From: Candidatus Tectomicrobia bacterium
GTDB lineage: Bacteria; UBA8248
Length of the DNA stretch: 64,000 nucleotides
Assembly: GCA_016192135.1 (NCBI GenBank)
Contig: JACPUR010000017.1
Coordinates: 124,001-188,000 of the forward strand
Direction of reading: 5' to 3'
Below are positions 16,349 to 26,179 of the stretch, in pieces; position 1 is the first letter of the stretch, and each line of letters begins with the position of its first letter. A program made the translations under genes and the position numbers. The notes beneath the pieces were generated by a model. That model searched no databases. It saw nothing but the letters and a program-made list of their open reading frames with translations, and was not told the origin of the DNA.

Positions 16349-16775
16349 CTCGCACTTCCCCTACAAGTGAAACGACGGCTGCGGCGAAAGGGCAGGTGAT
16401 GGAGCTCCCCGTGTCTTCGCAGAGGGCGGAACAAGATAAAAGCTGGTGCTGCCTCCGCCGTGTCTACGTACCGGCTGTAGTTCATCTGTCTCGAGCGGAC
16501 AAAAAACTCTTCGCTAGCCGGTGGTTTTCTCGCAATAGTTCCAACCGAAGATGCCGATGTGGAGGGCAGATCTTGCTGCTTGGCAAGCATCCACCCTAAC
16601 AAAAAGGAATATCAAGCGGTAACACAGCCCATCTGAGAAGGTCGCCGTGGGCTGTGGTTGATTGCCCCGGGAGAAAATCCTCTGACCCTATCATGTAGAC
16701 ATGGGACCGCCGACTGCTATACTTAAATCATTTCAGTAGGCTTTGACTAATATCCAACTCGGTTGGGGGCCAACC
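16349..16775. other. Gene-free stretch behind the integrase remnant
   Basis: Short frames here on either strand (up to about 85 codons) have no recognisable composition or motif. The lost N-terminal part of the integrase would have lain here, but no remnant can be recognised. The last 60 bases are AT-rich and probably hold the promoter of the receiver gene at 16776. Confidence 0.4.
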
Positions 16776-17147
16776 ATGGCCAGAATATTGGTGGTAGAGG
16801 ACGATGCCGAGGTCCGCGAAATGATAAAGAGAGTTTTGTCGGACGCCGGCCATTCCGTCGTTGAGGCATGCAATGGGAATGAGGCACTGCGCTTCGTCTC
16901 GGAGCAGCGATTTGCAGTCGCCATCATTGATATTCTCATGCCCGAATGCGATGGGTTTGAAACTATTCAAGCCCTAAAGAAAACGCAGAGCCATCTCAAA
17001 ATTCTCGCCATCTCCGGGGCCCCTTCTTTCAGATCCTACAGCCCTCTCGATGCCGCGGAAACCTTGGGGGCTCATATGTCCATAGCCAAACCCTTCGATG
17101 TGACCCTCCTCCTAAAATGCACTCACCAGCTTTTGCCTCAAGACTGA
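16776..17147 (+). CDS. Stand-alone response-regulator receiver protein
   Basis: A 123-residue CheY-like receiver domain with no output domain. The acidic pair is in ILVVEDDAEV, the phospho-acceptor Asp is in AIIDILMPECDG (about residue 53) and the conserved Lys is in SIAKPFD. The switch region reads AISGAPS. Start at 16776 (MARILVVEDD), where the family begins; the frame is open 11 codons further up. First of four such proteins on the island, and without a kinase next to it; the hybrid kinase encoded at 22374 is the nearest likely partner. Confidence 0.85.
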   Translation: MARILVVEDDAEVREMIKRVLSDAGHSVVEACNGNEALRFVSEQRFAVAIIDILMPECDGFETIQALKKTQSHLKILAISGAPSFRSYSPLDAAETLGAHMSIAKPFDVTLLLKCTHQLLPQD

Positions 17148-17429
17148 TTTTTAAAGACTGAATTCCGGGGCGCTATACAGCCCGAGTTGCCCGTATCAAA
17201 ATGATACGCACCTGCCATTATTTTAAATTTTGAATAACGAGAGAAGTTTTTAATGTTTTATGGGCACATTGATATAAAATATGAAACACATTAGACTTTG
17301 CCAGTTTCGGGGCACATTGGGCGGGATGTGAACCATCCCCGTAAGCGGCGGAGCATCTTGACGGTCGGCCGCTGTTTCTCTCAGCTCGCGAGCCAGGGGT
17401 GAATTTCCCCCGGTCATAAGGTCGGCCTC
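17148..17429. other. Intergenic stretch with a possible regulator remnant
   Basis: The first half is AT-rich. In the second half (about 17330-17425, minus strand) two frames together read SPLAREL and then RPTVKMLRRLRG, which looks like the frameshifted N-terminal helix-turn-helix of a WYL/DeoR-type regulator. This is weak and I would not annotate a gene. Confidence 0.25.
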
Positions 17430-17879
17430 ATGTGGCGGTTCATTAGGAACGAAATCGATTCTTGGATCACTCGAAGAATTCCCGCTCCTTCCCTGACCAT
17501 CCTCGTTGTGGAGGATGAAAGGCCTCTCTGTGACCTGTTCGTAAAGGTGTTATCCCCCCTGGGTCATGTGGTTCATGCCGCCGTTCGGGGAGAAGAGGCA
17601 ATCTCCCTCCTCCAGACGCAGACATTCGATCTCGTTTTCCTAGATCTCCTTCTCCCGGGCATCAGCGGCATTGAGGTCTATCGGGAAATCGATCGGCTGC
17701 CTCTCCCTCCCGAGGTCATCGTCATCACCTCATTCGCTTCCAGCAATCTACTTGTGCAAGCCCTCGATATCGGATTGCTGACCGTCATCCAGAAGCCATT
17801 CCAGATGGAGACGATCATCGAGGCGGTGGATCGAGCAGCCCTACGAAAGGCTGGTGCCCTCCGCTCAAGCCAGAAGTAA
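17430..17879 (+). CDS. Stand-alone receiver protein with N-terminal extension
   Basis: A 149-residue protein with a 22-residue lead (MWRFIRNEIDSWITRRIPAP) before a receiver domain: ILVVEDERPL (acidic pair), LVFLDLLLPGISG (phospho-acceptor Asp, about residue 72), VITSFAS and QKPFQ (conserved Lys). No output domain follows. The extension contains Trp and Arg residues and may be amphipathic, perhaps for membrane or partner contact. It lies 114 bases before the dehydrogenase/ThDP fusion gene and could share its promoter. Confidence 0.83.
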   Translation: MWRFIRNEIDSWITRRIPAPSLTILVVEDERPLCDLFVKVLSPLGHVVHAAVRGEEAISLLQTQTFDLVFLDLLLPGISGIEVYREIDRLPLPPEVIVITSFASSNLLVQALDIGLLTVIQKPFQMETIIEAVDRAALRKAGALRSSQK

Positions 17880-17993
17880 ACCGCGGGCCTCCTCCGCCCG
17901 GTTGCGGAAAATCTCACGTTCAAGCGTTCCACGGGCTTCCAGGGGAAGCGCGTTGAGTGGGACGTAATCCGCGACACCCAAGGAGGAACCGGT

Positions 17994-20840
17994 ATGGGAA
18001 AGCTAAAGATCGTTGTGACGGATCATCGCTTCGGGGAGATTCGGCATGAGGAAGAAGTCCTCCGCCCGCTGGGGGCGGAGGTCATTCTGTGCACCTGCAA
18101 GACCGAAGACGATGTGATTGAACAAGTTTGGGATGCGGACGGAGTCTTGAACTCAGCGGTTCCCATCGGGCGCAGGGTGATCGAGAAGATGCAGAAGTGC
18201 AAGGTAATCGCCTACTACGGCACGGGCGTGGACGCCATCGAAGTGGACGCGGCCACCGAAAGAGGAATATACGTCACGAATGTGCGGGACTACTGCTCCC
18301 AAGAAGTGGCCGAGCATGTGATGGCCTTCCTGCTTTCTCTCGCCCGGAAACTTCCCAACTTCGACTCGTCGGTCCGGGCTGGACGTTGGAAGGAAAGCCT
18401 CCCCCAGCCCATCCGTAGCCTGAAGGGCCTGAAGCTTGGCCTTTTCGGGTTTGGCAAGATCGCCCAGGCGGTTGCGGAAAAGGCCAAGGGCCTAGGCTTG
18501 GAGATCCTCGTGTGCTCCCGGCGGGAAATTGCGCCCTCCGCCCAATTGAGGGTGGTCGACTTTGAGACACTTCTCAGGGAATCTGACTTTCTCAGTCTTC
18601 ACACGGCGCTCACCCATCAAACCCACGGCCGGTTCGGCGAGCGGGAATTCCGGATGATGAAGCCGTCCGCATACTTCATCAATGCGGCGCGGGGTGGACT
18701 CGTGGACGAAAACGCCTTGGCGCGCGCGCTGTCCGAGAAGTGGATCGCCGGCGCCGGCCTGGACGTGCTGAAGTCGGAACCGCCCCAGCCCGAAAACGAT
18801 CTTCTCAAGCTGGATTCTGTAATCTTGAGTCCCCATGTCGGCTGGTTCTCGCACGATTCAAATCAGCGGCTTCGTGAATCCGCCGCGCGGGAGGTGCTCC
18901 GGGTGCTGAAGGGTGAACCTCCCTTATCCGCGGTGAATTTCGAGGAAGTCGCGAAGACCAAATCCGGGGGAAAGCCTCCGGTTGCCGCCCCGCCAGCCCA
19001 GGAGGCCGCTTGGAACGGGAACGAGTTGAAAGGGGCGAACGGCATAGGAAGCGGGAATGGTAACGGCAGCAAAAACGGGAACGGCTACCACAGGAAGACC
19101 ATTCGAACGGCAGAATACATCATCCGGTATCTCGAGCGGATGGGCGTCCAGTACATCTTCGGTGTCTCGGGGGGGACCATCAGCCCCCTGTACAGGGCAA
19201 TCGCCGACAGCGGGATCCGGGACGTCTTGACCAAGCACGAGGGCGGTGCCTCCTTCATGGCCGATGGGTATGCGAGGGTCTCGGGACGCCTAGGAGTGTG
19301 CATGGCCACCGCCGGACCCGGGGCGACCAATCTCATCACCGGAGTCACATCCGCGCATGCGGACTCCATCCCCATGCTCGTCCTGACGGGCCAGGTTTCG
19401 ACCGATTACTTCGGCCGGGGGGCTTCCCAGGAGGGCTCCCCGGAGGCGGGGGATATCGTTCAGATGTTTAAGCACGTCACCCGGTACAGCGGCCTCGCGT
19501 TCAAGGCGGGCAAGGTACCTGAACTGCTCCGGAAGGCCTTGACCCACGCGCTCCATGGACGAAAAGGTCCCGTCCATTTGTCGCTGCCCTCGGATGTCCT
19601 CCGCGAGGAGATAGACGGCATCCCGGAGCTGGAGCGGCGGCTTCCTTCCGCGTCGGCTGGATTCGACCGGGAGGCCATCCGCAAGGCAGCGACCGCCATT
19701 CTGCGGGCCAAACACCCGGCCATGCTAATCGGTCACGGCTGCTTGCTCTCGGACGCATGCGAAGAGGCACGGCGGCTAGCGGAGATGTTCCGCATCCCTG
19801 TGGCCACCACGCCCAAGGCGAAGGGCGCCCTGCCGGAAGATCATGTGCTGTCCATGGGCTGCTTCGGTTTCTCGGGCACCCCGCTGGCGGACGAGTATCT
19901 CCTCTCTGGCAAGGTGGATGTGCTAATCGCGGTCGGGACGTCGTTCAACGAGTGGGCGACCCAAGGTTGGAAGAAAGAGCTCGCTCCTACCCAGGCGCTC
20001 CTGCAGATCGATATCGATCCGCGCGAAATAGGGAAGAATTATCCGGCCGCCGTCCCATTGGTGGGAGAGGCCAAGGTCATCCTGACCGAACTCCTGTATG
20101 AGATCCAGCGCCAGCGAAAATGGGTGGTATATGAAGGGAATGGACATTTTGAGGAGCTCACGGAACTCCGCTCCCGGGTCGGTCTAATGAAGCGCCCCGA
20201 GCGGATGAAATCGGACGAGCTCCCGCTGAAGCCTCAGCGCCTGATGGCCGATCTGCGGGCGAGCCTTCCGGCCGATGCGCTCGTGTTTGTGGATGGAGGG
20301 GCGAACCGATCCTGGGCCACACACTATTTCTCGGCCCTGGCACCCCATACGTTTTTCTCCGCGACGGGGATGGCCTCCATGGGATATGGCGTGGCAGCCG
20401 CGGTTGGCGCCAAGTTCGCGGCGCCTGACCGGATCGTTGCTTCCATCGTGGGTGATGGCGGGTTCTTGATGAACGGGATGGAGGTGGCCACGGCGGTGGC
20501 TTACAACAAACCGGTGATCTGGGTGGTCCTGAACGATGGGCGCTATGGGATGATCTATCACGGCCGGCAGATTCTGGGATATCCTACGGTGTCAAGCGAA
20601 TATCCGATGTGCGATGTGGCCAAGGTGGCCGAGGGACTGGGCGCACGGGGCATCCAGATCCATGAGCCAGGCGAAATCTGCCCCTCTTTGATCCGGGAGA
20701 TTGTCGAAAGCGGGACACCTACGGTCCTAGATGTTCGAATCGACCCGGAGGAAGTCCCGTTGATCGCCGAGCGGGTATCTTCTCTGAAGCGGGGGTTCGC
20801 CGAGCGGAAGGAACATGCGGCCGATCGTGTTCATGCCTAG
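17994..20840 (+). CDS. Fusion of D-2-hydroxyacid dehydrogenase and ThDP-dependent acetolactate-synthase-like enzyme
   Basis: A 948-residue two-enzyme protein. Residues 3-315 form a CtBP/PGDH-type D-2-hydroxyacid dehydrogenase with NAD motif GFGKIA (152-157) and the catalytic triad Arg233 (NAARGG), Glu262 (SEPPQ) and His281 (SPHVG). A flexible linker follows, ending in a Gly/Asn/Ser-rich tract (GNGNGSKNGNG, about 340-365). Residues 366-935 form a full ThDP enzyme: N-terminal domain with catalytic Glu416 (KHEGG), a central domain, and the ThDP/Mg motif GDG (820-822) followed by Asn847, exactly 24 residues later. ALS-like enzymes decarboxylate 2-oxo acids; the dehydrogenase would interconvert a 2-oxo acid and a 2-hydroxy acid, so the fusion may channel a 2-oxo acid. 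Substrate unknown. Both active sites look complete. GGAGG precedes the start. Confidence 0.88.
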   Translation: MGKLKIVVTDHRFGEIRHEEEVLRPLGAEVILCTCKTEDDVIEQVWDADGVLNSAVPIGRRVIEKMQKCKVIAYYGTGVDAIEVDAATERGIYVTNVRDYCSQEVAEHVMAFLLSLARKLPNFDSSVRAGRWKESLPQPIRSLKGLKLGLFGFGKIAQAVAEKAKGLGLEILVCSRREIAPSAQLRVVDFETLLRESDFLSLHTALTHQTHGRFGEREFRMMKPSAYFINAARGGLVDENALARALSEKWIAGAGLDVLKSEPPQPENDLLKLDSVILSPHVGWFSHDSNQRLRESAAREVLRVLKGEPPLSAVNFEEVAKTKSGGKPPVAAPPAQEAAWNGNELKGANGIGSGNGNGSKNGNGYHRKTIRTAEYIIRYLERMGVQYIFGVSGGTISPLYRAIADSGIRDVLTKHEGGASFMADGYARVSGRLGVCMATAGPGATNLITGVTSAHADSIPMLVLTGQVSTDYFGRGASQEGSPEAGDIVQMFKHVTRYSGLAFKAGKVPELLRKALTHALHGRKGPVHLSLPSDVLREEIDGIPELERRLPSASAGFDREAIRKAATAILRAKHPAMLIGHGCLLSDACEEARRLAEMFRIPVATTPKAKGALPEDHVLSMGCFGFSGTPLADEYLLSGKVDVLIAVGTSFNEWATQGWKKELAPTQALLQIDIDPREIGKNYPAAVPLVGEAKVILTELLYEIQRQRKWVVYEGNGHFEELTELRSRVGLMKRPERMKSDELPLKPQRLMADLRASLPADALVFVDGGANRSWATHYFSALAPHTFFSATGMASMGYGVAAAVGAKFAAPDRIVASIVGDGGFLMNGMEVATAVAYNKPVIWVVLNDGRYGMIYHGRQILGYPTVSSEYPMCDVAKVAEGLGARGIQIHEPGEICPSLIREIVESGTPTVLDVRIDPEEVPLIAERVSSLKRGFAERKEHAADRVHA

Positions 20841-22377
20841 ATGCTGTTGCCTGTTTCTTGCCCTCTGCCTCCCCGGGTTGTTGCTCGGGGAGGCGGGGGC
20901 GTCTCCTTCGGGGGATGAGATCCGAATCGCCCACATGACGAGCCAGCCGGAGACGCTCGACCCGTTCAAGGTTTATGGAACCGAATCGCAGTCCTTCTAC
21001 CGCCAGATCTACGACACGCTCATTTCTCGGGACGAAAAGGGACAGCTCACCCCCGCCTTGGCCCTCCGGTGGGAACACCGGCCCGGCAATGTGTGGCGCC
21101 TGCACCTGCGCCCGGATGCGGTTTTCCAGAACGGAAGAGCCGTATCCGCAAGGGACGTGAAGTTCTCTCTCGACCGACTGACCTCGTCGGCTTCCGTCCG
21201 CTCGCGCAGGCGGGATTTCGCATTCATGCGGCGAGTCGGCGTGGTGAATGAGAAAACCATCGATATTCACTCGAATGGACCAGCCCCGACTCTTCCGGCC
21301 CGCTTGGCACAGTTCAGCATGGTTCTTCCCGAGCGGGAGCTCCGGGAGAAGGGAGAGAAGGCCTTTTTTGAAGCACCCTTTGGGGCAGGTCCCTTCCGCC
21401 TGGTCCGGCTGGACCGTGAAGGCGCGGTTTTGGAGCGTCATGAATCCTATTACCTTGGAAAGCCCGCCGCCCGCCGGATCCGGTTTTTGTTCATCGAGGA
21501 CACGCGGGAGCGTTTGAAGAAGCTTTTCGCGGGCGAACTTGATATTGTTCCCAATATCCAGCCCGCCTTCGCTCCCCAGATTGTGGCCCATCCGGCCGTT
21601 TCGGTGCTCAAAAAGCCCGCTCTTCAGTTCACCTACATCCTCTTCGACACCCTGACCCCTGGTCCCCTCTCGGACGTCCGTGTCCGGCGTGCTCTGGCAC
21701 ATTGGACGGATGTGGATGCCCTCATCCGCTACGTCGCGCATGGAAATGGACGCCGGATCGCCACGTTTGTCATGCCCGAGGAATTTGGATTCCATCCAGA
21801 GCTCCGGCCATATGCATTCCGGCCGGATCTCGCAAAGTGGCTGTTGACCGAGTCCGGGTATGGCGGCGGATTTGAGATTTCCGCGCTAGCTAGCGATGAA
21901 ATGGAACGCCTCGCTAGGGCGGTCATCCAGCAGTGGGGGTACCTGGGGATCAAGGTCCGCCTAAAGGTCGCCGCCAGGTCGGAAGCCATTCGGCTGTGGA
22001 CACGGAGCCGGGAGTACCAAGCCTATTTCTTCGCGCCGACGAACCTCCTCTTCGACGCAAGCTACCATCTCACCTCAAAGCTAGACCCTAGCCATCCAGT
22101 GAGCCGGTTTAGCCATCCCCAGGTAGGGAAGCTTATCCAGGATGTCGAACGAGAGACTGATTCGGACCGCCGCCGGGAGCTGCTTTACCGGATGCAGGAG
22201 ATCGCGCTCCAAGAGCTACCCGCGCTCGCCCTCTATCAAGTGGTCAATATTTATGGAGTATCGGACCGCCTTAAGGGATTCCAGGGATATCCCGACACCA
22301 TCTTGCGGCTGCAGCAAGTTGTGTCTCCAAGGCCTCCAGAGGCGCCAGCCGGCCTTGGGGGGCGGAGAATCCCATGA
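20815..22377 (+). CDS. Family-5 (DppA/OppA-like) solute-binding protein, no permease nearby
   Basis: A 520-residue SBP_bac_5 protein with a signal peptide ending near LLLGEAGASPS. Typical family features are EIRIAHMTSQPETLDPFK, ALRWEHRPGNVWRLHLRPDAVFQNG, the KFSLDRL segment and the late QEIALQELPALALYQ. These proteins bind peptides, nickel complexes, sugars or other ligands in the periplasm. The start at 20815 lies 26 bases inside the preceding fusion gene (a Met at 20833 is the alternative), and the stop overlaps the kinase start. No ABC permease or ATPase lies on the island, so the protein may present a ligand to the kinase encoded next rather than feed a transporter. That is inference. Confidence 0.85.
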   Translation: MRPIVFMPRCCCLFLALCLPGLLLGEAGASPSGDEIRIAHMTSQPETLDPFKVYGTESQSFYRQIYDTLISRDEKGQLTPALALRWEHRPGNVWRLHLRPDAVFQNGRAVSARDVKFSLDRLTSSASVRSRRRDFAFMRRVGVVNEKTIDIHSNGPAPTLPARLAQFSMVLPERELREKGEKAFFEAPFGAGPFRLVRLDREGAVLERHESYYLGKPAARRIRFLFIEDTRERLKKLFAGELDIVPNIQPAFAPQIVAHPAVSVLKKPALQFTYILFDTLTPGPLSDVRVRRALAHWTDVDALIRYVAHGNGRRIATFVMPEEFGFHPELRPYAFRPDLAKWLLTESGYGGGFEISALASDEMERLARAVIQQWGYLGIKVRLKVAARSEAIRLWTRSREYQAYFFAPTNLLFDASYHLTSKLDPSHPVSRFSHPQVGKLIQDVERETDSDRRRELLYRMQEIALQELPALALYQVVNIYGVSDRLKGFQGYPDTILRLQQVVSPRPPEAPAGLGGRRIP

Positions 22378-25280
22378 AGCCTCTTTTGCGCCGGCTGCTG
22401 CACCTTTCGCTTACGACAAAACTTTTCTTCCTCCTTTTGCCGCTCGCCTTCGTTCCCCTTCTCGCCGTGAGCATGCAGTGGCATTTCCTGGCCAAGAGAC
22501 AAATCACGAGCGAGGTGAGGATGCGGCTCGAAACCCGCTGGTCCTTCGTGGAGCAGGGGGTGAAAGCGTTCGTCTCCAGGAAGGCCGATAGGATCCGCGA
22601 GGTGGCTGAAACCCCGCTCATGCAGGACCTGCAAGGCTATCTGGAATATGGCCTCATCGAAGAAACGGCCAGCGTCCAGGAGAGGATCCGAGAGTTCTTC
22701 ACCCGCCTCATGCAGGACCCAAATGACACGGCAATCCACCGCATCTGCCTCGTGGCGCCCTCCAAGAACCTGGCGCTGAAAGTGACGCGCCATTCGACCA
22801 CTCCCAAGGGCGAGAAAGGGGTGGATGGGTGCCCACGGCAGGGATTGATTCCCCCAGCGGAAATGACGTCGCAGGGACCTGACAAGGAGATTCAAGACCG
22901 GTTCTTGCGGCTATCCATTCCGGTTCTGGATCGGTGGCAGCGGATATGGGGGCAACTTACTTTCGACATGCCGTTCAAGGAACTCGCTGAAATGATGGCG
23001 CATTTGCCACTTCCGGAGGACGGCGCCGGTATCATCCTGGACGATGTCGGAAGAGTGGTGGCCTGCACAGATACCAATCGCCTGCCCTCGGAATCCGGCC
23101 TCTGCTCCAACATAGATATTTTATTCCGATTGATTGCCCGCATTATGGAAGATCATCGGCCCAATCCACATGGGGAGATAGCCGACGGGCATGTACTTTT
23201 CATTGGGGTTCTTCCGGTCCAGGAAGGGTGGAGGATTGCCCTGGCGGTACCACTTGAGCGATACGAGAGGACTGTTCGGCAGCTAGGATGGACGAGCGTT
23301 CTCGCCGGGTTCCTTTTTTTTGGGATCGCCATCGCCGTCCTCTTGCCCCTGACGCGCCGGGCGACAGCGCCGCTCCGGCGCCTGGAAGAGCACGCCCGGC
23401 AGATTTCGACGGGGGACTTTCATCAGAAGCTTTCCGATTCCGCATTCGGCCTCGATGAAATCGGAAAACTCGCCCGGGCCTTCAATATGATGGTGGATTC
23501 GCTCTCGATCCGCGACCTCCGTCTCCGTCAGCAGGCTGAGATTCTCACAGCCCGTAACGAAGAATTGGTCACGCTAAACCGCGTGGTCAAACGGGCGGCT
23601 TCGACCCTTCAACTGGGCGATCTCCTGCCCGCCTTGCTGGATGAGATCCTATCCGCAATGGGGCTCAAGATTGGGGTAATTCGTTTGCTCGATGAGACAA
23701 GGGGAAATCTCTATCTCGCGGCTTATCGGGGCCTTGACGAGGAATATGCGAAGAATGCCCCGTGCATTCCGCTCGGAGAGGAAATGACTGGAAAGGTGGC
23801 GCTGACCGGCGAACCGGTCTTCATGCCGGATGTCCAGAACGATCCAATGCACCACCACCTTCTTGCCCGGGTCCATTCGGACGAGCCGATGCGGGGATTC
23901 GCGGCGGTCCCCATAGTTGCACAGACCCAAATCATCGGTACGCTCGCCTTCGGGTCCACCGGATCGAGGACGTTCAACCAGACGGATCTCGCCAGCCTGA
24001 TTTCAATTGGCGTCGGGATAGGCGCGTGCATCCGAAACGCCCACCTTCATCATGAATTGTCGGAGGCGTATGAACGGCTGCGGACGTTGCAGGACCATCT
24101 CATCCGGACTGAAAAGCTTTCGGCCATGGGGCAATTGATCGCCGGGGTGGCACACGAGATCAGCAATCCCCTCACGACCATCATGGGTTATGCGCAGCTT
24201 CTCCAAGGAGAACTGGACAACCCGGAGATCCGGGATCAAATCCGGACCATCATTGAACAGGCCAGAAGGTGCGCGCGCGTCATGGAAAAGCTCCTGGCTT
24301 TCGCGCGCGAGACGGAGAAGAAGGCGGAAGTTCTGGATCTCCATGAAGTCGTCGGGGAGGTCCTGGAACCGGCGAGGCTCAACCTGGTTCTGCAAGGGAT
24401 AGAGATTGTCGATAGGAGGAAGATGGGCATTTGCTTCGTACTGGCCGACCGCTATCAATTGCAGCAAGTGTTTCTGAATCTGATCACAAATGCGCAGCAG
24501 GCGGTCGAGGAGAAGGAGTCGCCGAGGGTTCTCGAAATCGAGCTCGATGTCAGCGAATGCCGGTGCATCGCGACCTTCTCGGACAACGGCATTGGGATGC
24601 GCCCCGAGGTTCTAAGGCGGGTCTTCGATCCCTTCTTTACCACGAAGACGCATGGAAAGGGGACGGGGCTCGGATTGAGCGTCTCCTATGGAATCGTGAA
24701 GGACCACGGCGGCGAAATCTCCATTGAAAGCGAGCCGGGAAAGGGGACCCGCGTCAGGGTGCAGCTCCCCCGGGCCTCGAAGGACGCTGCGGCGGTGGCG
24801 AACAGCAACGAATCTGCGGGAGCGGCGGCGATCGCGTGGCCCGGCAGGAAGGTCCTCGTTATCGACGATGAGCCAAGCATCTGCCGCCTCATGGAAGATG
24901 CGCTCCATCAGATTCAGGTGGATGTGTTGACGGCGGGGTCGGTGGAAGAGGCGCGTAATATTCTTCGGTTGGCCGCGCCGGATCTGATTCTTTCCGACAT
25001 CCGCCTCCCGGACGGGGATGGGTTTGACATCTTGGATAGCCTAGCCCTCGAGCCGGGTTCGCCATGGTTCGCCTTCATGAGCGGTGACGTTGTCAGCGAA
25101 GAAACCCGGGAGCGCCTGAGGCAGAGCGGCTCCGAATGCCTCCAGAAACCGTTCGAGGTCAAAGACATCCACAAATTTGTTTCCGCATGCCTCCAGCGGA
25201 TCGAGAAACGGACAGTTCCGGCATCTCAATCCGTTCGGGGGCAAGCCGGCCTTCAACAGACGAGAAAAGAGAGGCCATGA
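22374..25280 (+). CDS. Hybrid sensor histidine kinase (sensor-HAMP-GAF-HisKA-HATPase-REC)
   Basis: A 968-residue membrane kinase. A first helix lies at about 12-34 and a periplasmic sensor domain of about 265 residues (Cache-like) extends to the second helix at about 304-328. HAMP follows (about 328-382), then a coiled segment, a GAF domain (about 405-555), HisKA with phospho-acceptor His594 in GVAHEISNP, HATPase_c with N, G1 (DNGIGM) and G2 (GTGLGLS) boxes, and a C-terminal receiver with Asp875 in ILSDIRLPDGDG. It lacks a histidine phosphotransfer domain, so the fused receiver probably regulates kinase activity or competes for phosphate. The gene overlaps the binding-protein gene by four bases and the EamA gene by four, evidence of one transcript. 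The four stand-alone receivers on the island are candidate targets. Confidence 0.93.
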   Translation: MKPLLRRLLHLSLTTKLFFLLLPLAFVPLLAVSMQWHFLAKRQITSEVRMRLETRWSFVEQGVKAFVSRKADRIREVAETPLMQDLQGYLEYGLIEETASVQERIREFFTRLMQDPNDTAIHRICLVAPSKNLALKVTRHSTTPKGEKGVDGCPRQGLIPPAEMTSQGPDKEIQDRFLRLSIPVLDRWQRIWGQLTFDMPFKELAEMMAHLPLPEDGAGIILDDVGRVVACTDTNRLPSESGLCSNIDILFRLIARIMEDHRPNPHGEIADGHVLFIGVLPVQEGWRIALAVPLERYERTVRQLGWTSVLAGFLFFGIAIAVLLPLTRRATAPLRRLEEHARQISTGDFHQKLSDSAFGLDEIGKLARAFNMMVDSLSIRDLRLRQQAEILTARNEELVTLNRVVKRAASTLQLGDLLPALLDEILSAMGLKIGVIRLLDETRGNLYLAAYRGLDEEYAKNAPCIPLGEEMTGKVALTGEPVFMPDVQNDPMHHHLLARVHSDEPMRGFAAVPIVAQTQIIGTLAFGSTGSRTFNQTDLASLISIGVGIGACIRNAHLHHELSEAYERLRTLQDHLIRTEKLSAMGQLIAGVAHEISNPLTTIMGYAQLLQGELDNPEIRDQIRTIIEQARRCARVMEKLLAFARETEKKAEVLDLHEVVGEVLEPARLNLVLQGIEIVDRRKMGICFVLADRYQLQQVFLNLITNAQQAVEEKESPRVLEIELDVSECRCIATFSDNGIGMRPEVLRRVFDPFFTTKTHGKGTGLGLSVSYGIVKDHGGEISIESEPGKGTRVRVQLPRASKDAAAVANSNESAGAAAIAWPGRKVLVIDDEPSICRLMEDALHQIQVDVLTAGSVEEARNILRLAAPDLILSDIRLPDGDGFDILDSLALEPGSPWFAFMSGDVVSEETRERLRQSGSECLQKPFEVKDIHKFVSACLQRIEKRTVPASQSVRGQAGLQQTRKERP

Positions 25281-26146
25281 CCATCGAGACGCCCGTCGCC
25301 TTGGCGCTCGCCAGCGCCGCCGTTTATGGGGCTTCCAACGTCTTCGCCAAGCTCAGCCTGGGACATCTTCATCCCATGGCGGTCGCGGCCCTTTTCACCC
25401 TGACGAATTTAATAGTCGCCGCGCCAATCGGGTTTTCCACGGTTCCGCTCGAAGCCTACCGCTGGGAAGGGGTACTGAGCTTTGCGTTGATGGGTCTCAT
25501 CGGATATGCGGGGTTGAGGCTCGTCTTCGCGCTGGGTATCCAGCTCCTGGGGGTGAACCGGCACGCCCCCATCGCCGGAATCTATCCGCTGTTCACCATC
25601 TTTGGAGCCGTTCTTTGGCTGGGGGAGACGCCCGGTCCCTGGATATGGTCGGGGACCGCGGTGATCGTCATGGGGATTTTGACCTTGGGCATCGGGGAAA
25701 GCGATGGTACCTGGAGTCGAAAGCACTTAGCCTTGCCCGCGGTGCAGGCCATTCTCCGGGCCCTCGGTGCACTTCTGCGGAAATTCGGCCTTCTGTACAT
25801 GAACACGCCGATGCTTGCGATTGCCATCGGAGGGGTTTCAGGCCTCGCCTGCCTGCTCGGGTATCTGTGGATTTACAGGAAGGACGAAACGATTTGGAAA
25901 TTCAGCGTAAGAGGCATCTGGCTTGGCCTCATGCTCGGGCTCACCAATACGCTAGCCCAATATTTGTATACAATCGCCTTGGCGAAGAGCACGGTGTCTA
26001 TTATTGTCCCCGCTGTCAGCACGGCGCCCGTTTTCGCGGTAATTTTCACTTGGTTTTTTTCGCGTGAGGCGGAAAGCTTCGGATTGCGGACCCTGCTCGG
26101 AGGTTTTGGGGTGGTGGGCGGAACCGTGCTCATCACCTTGCGGTAA
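25277..26146 (+). CDS. EamA/DMT-family permease
   Basis: A 289-residue protein with ten hydrophobic segments in two EamA repeats, starting LALASAAVYGASNVFAKLSLG, with the usual end-of-repeat motif (FGAVLWLGETPGPWIWSGTAVIVMGI). DMT permeases export or import small metabolites such as amino acids, or drugs, across the inner membrane. ATG overlaps the kinase stop (ATGA at 25277-25280). As the last structural gene of the operon it may move the substrate or product of the dehydrogenase/ThDP fusion; this is inferred from position only. The direction of transport cannot be read. Confidence 0.88.
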   Translation: MTIETPVALALASAAVYGASNVFAKLSLGHLHPMAVAALFTLTNLIVAAPIGFSTVPLEAYRWEGVLSFALMGLIGYAGLRLVFALGIQLLGVNRHAPIAGIYPLFTIFGAVLWLGETPGPWIWSGTAVIVMGILTLGIGESDGTWSRKHLALPAVQAILRALGALLRKFGLLYMNTPMLAIAIGGVSGLACLLGYLWIYRKDETIWKFSVRGIWLGLMLGLTNTLAQYLYTIALAKSTVSIIVPAVSTAPVFAVIFTWFFSREAESFGLRTLLGGFGVVGGTVLITLR

Positions 26147-26179
26147 TAGGGACTTGGCCCAGTGAGGAAGGGAATTGCC

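Noticed and set aside
16345-16602. Missing N-terminal part of the island integrase
   Set aside because: The frame there reads with no resemblance to core-binding or arm-binding domains.
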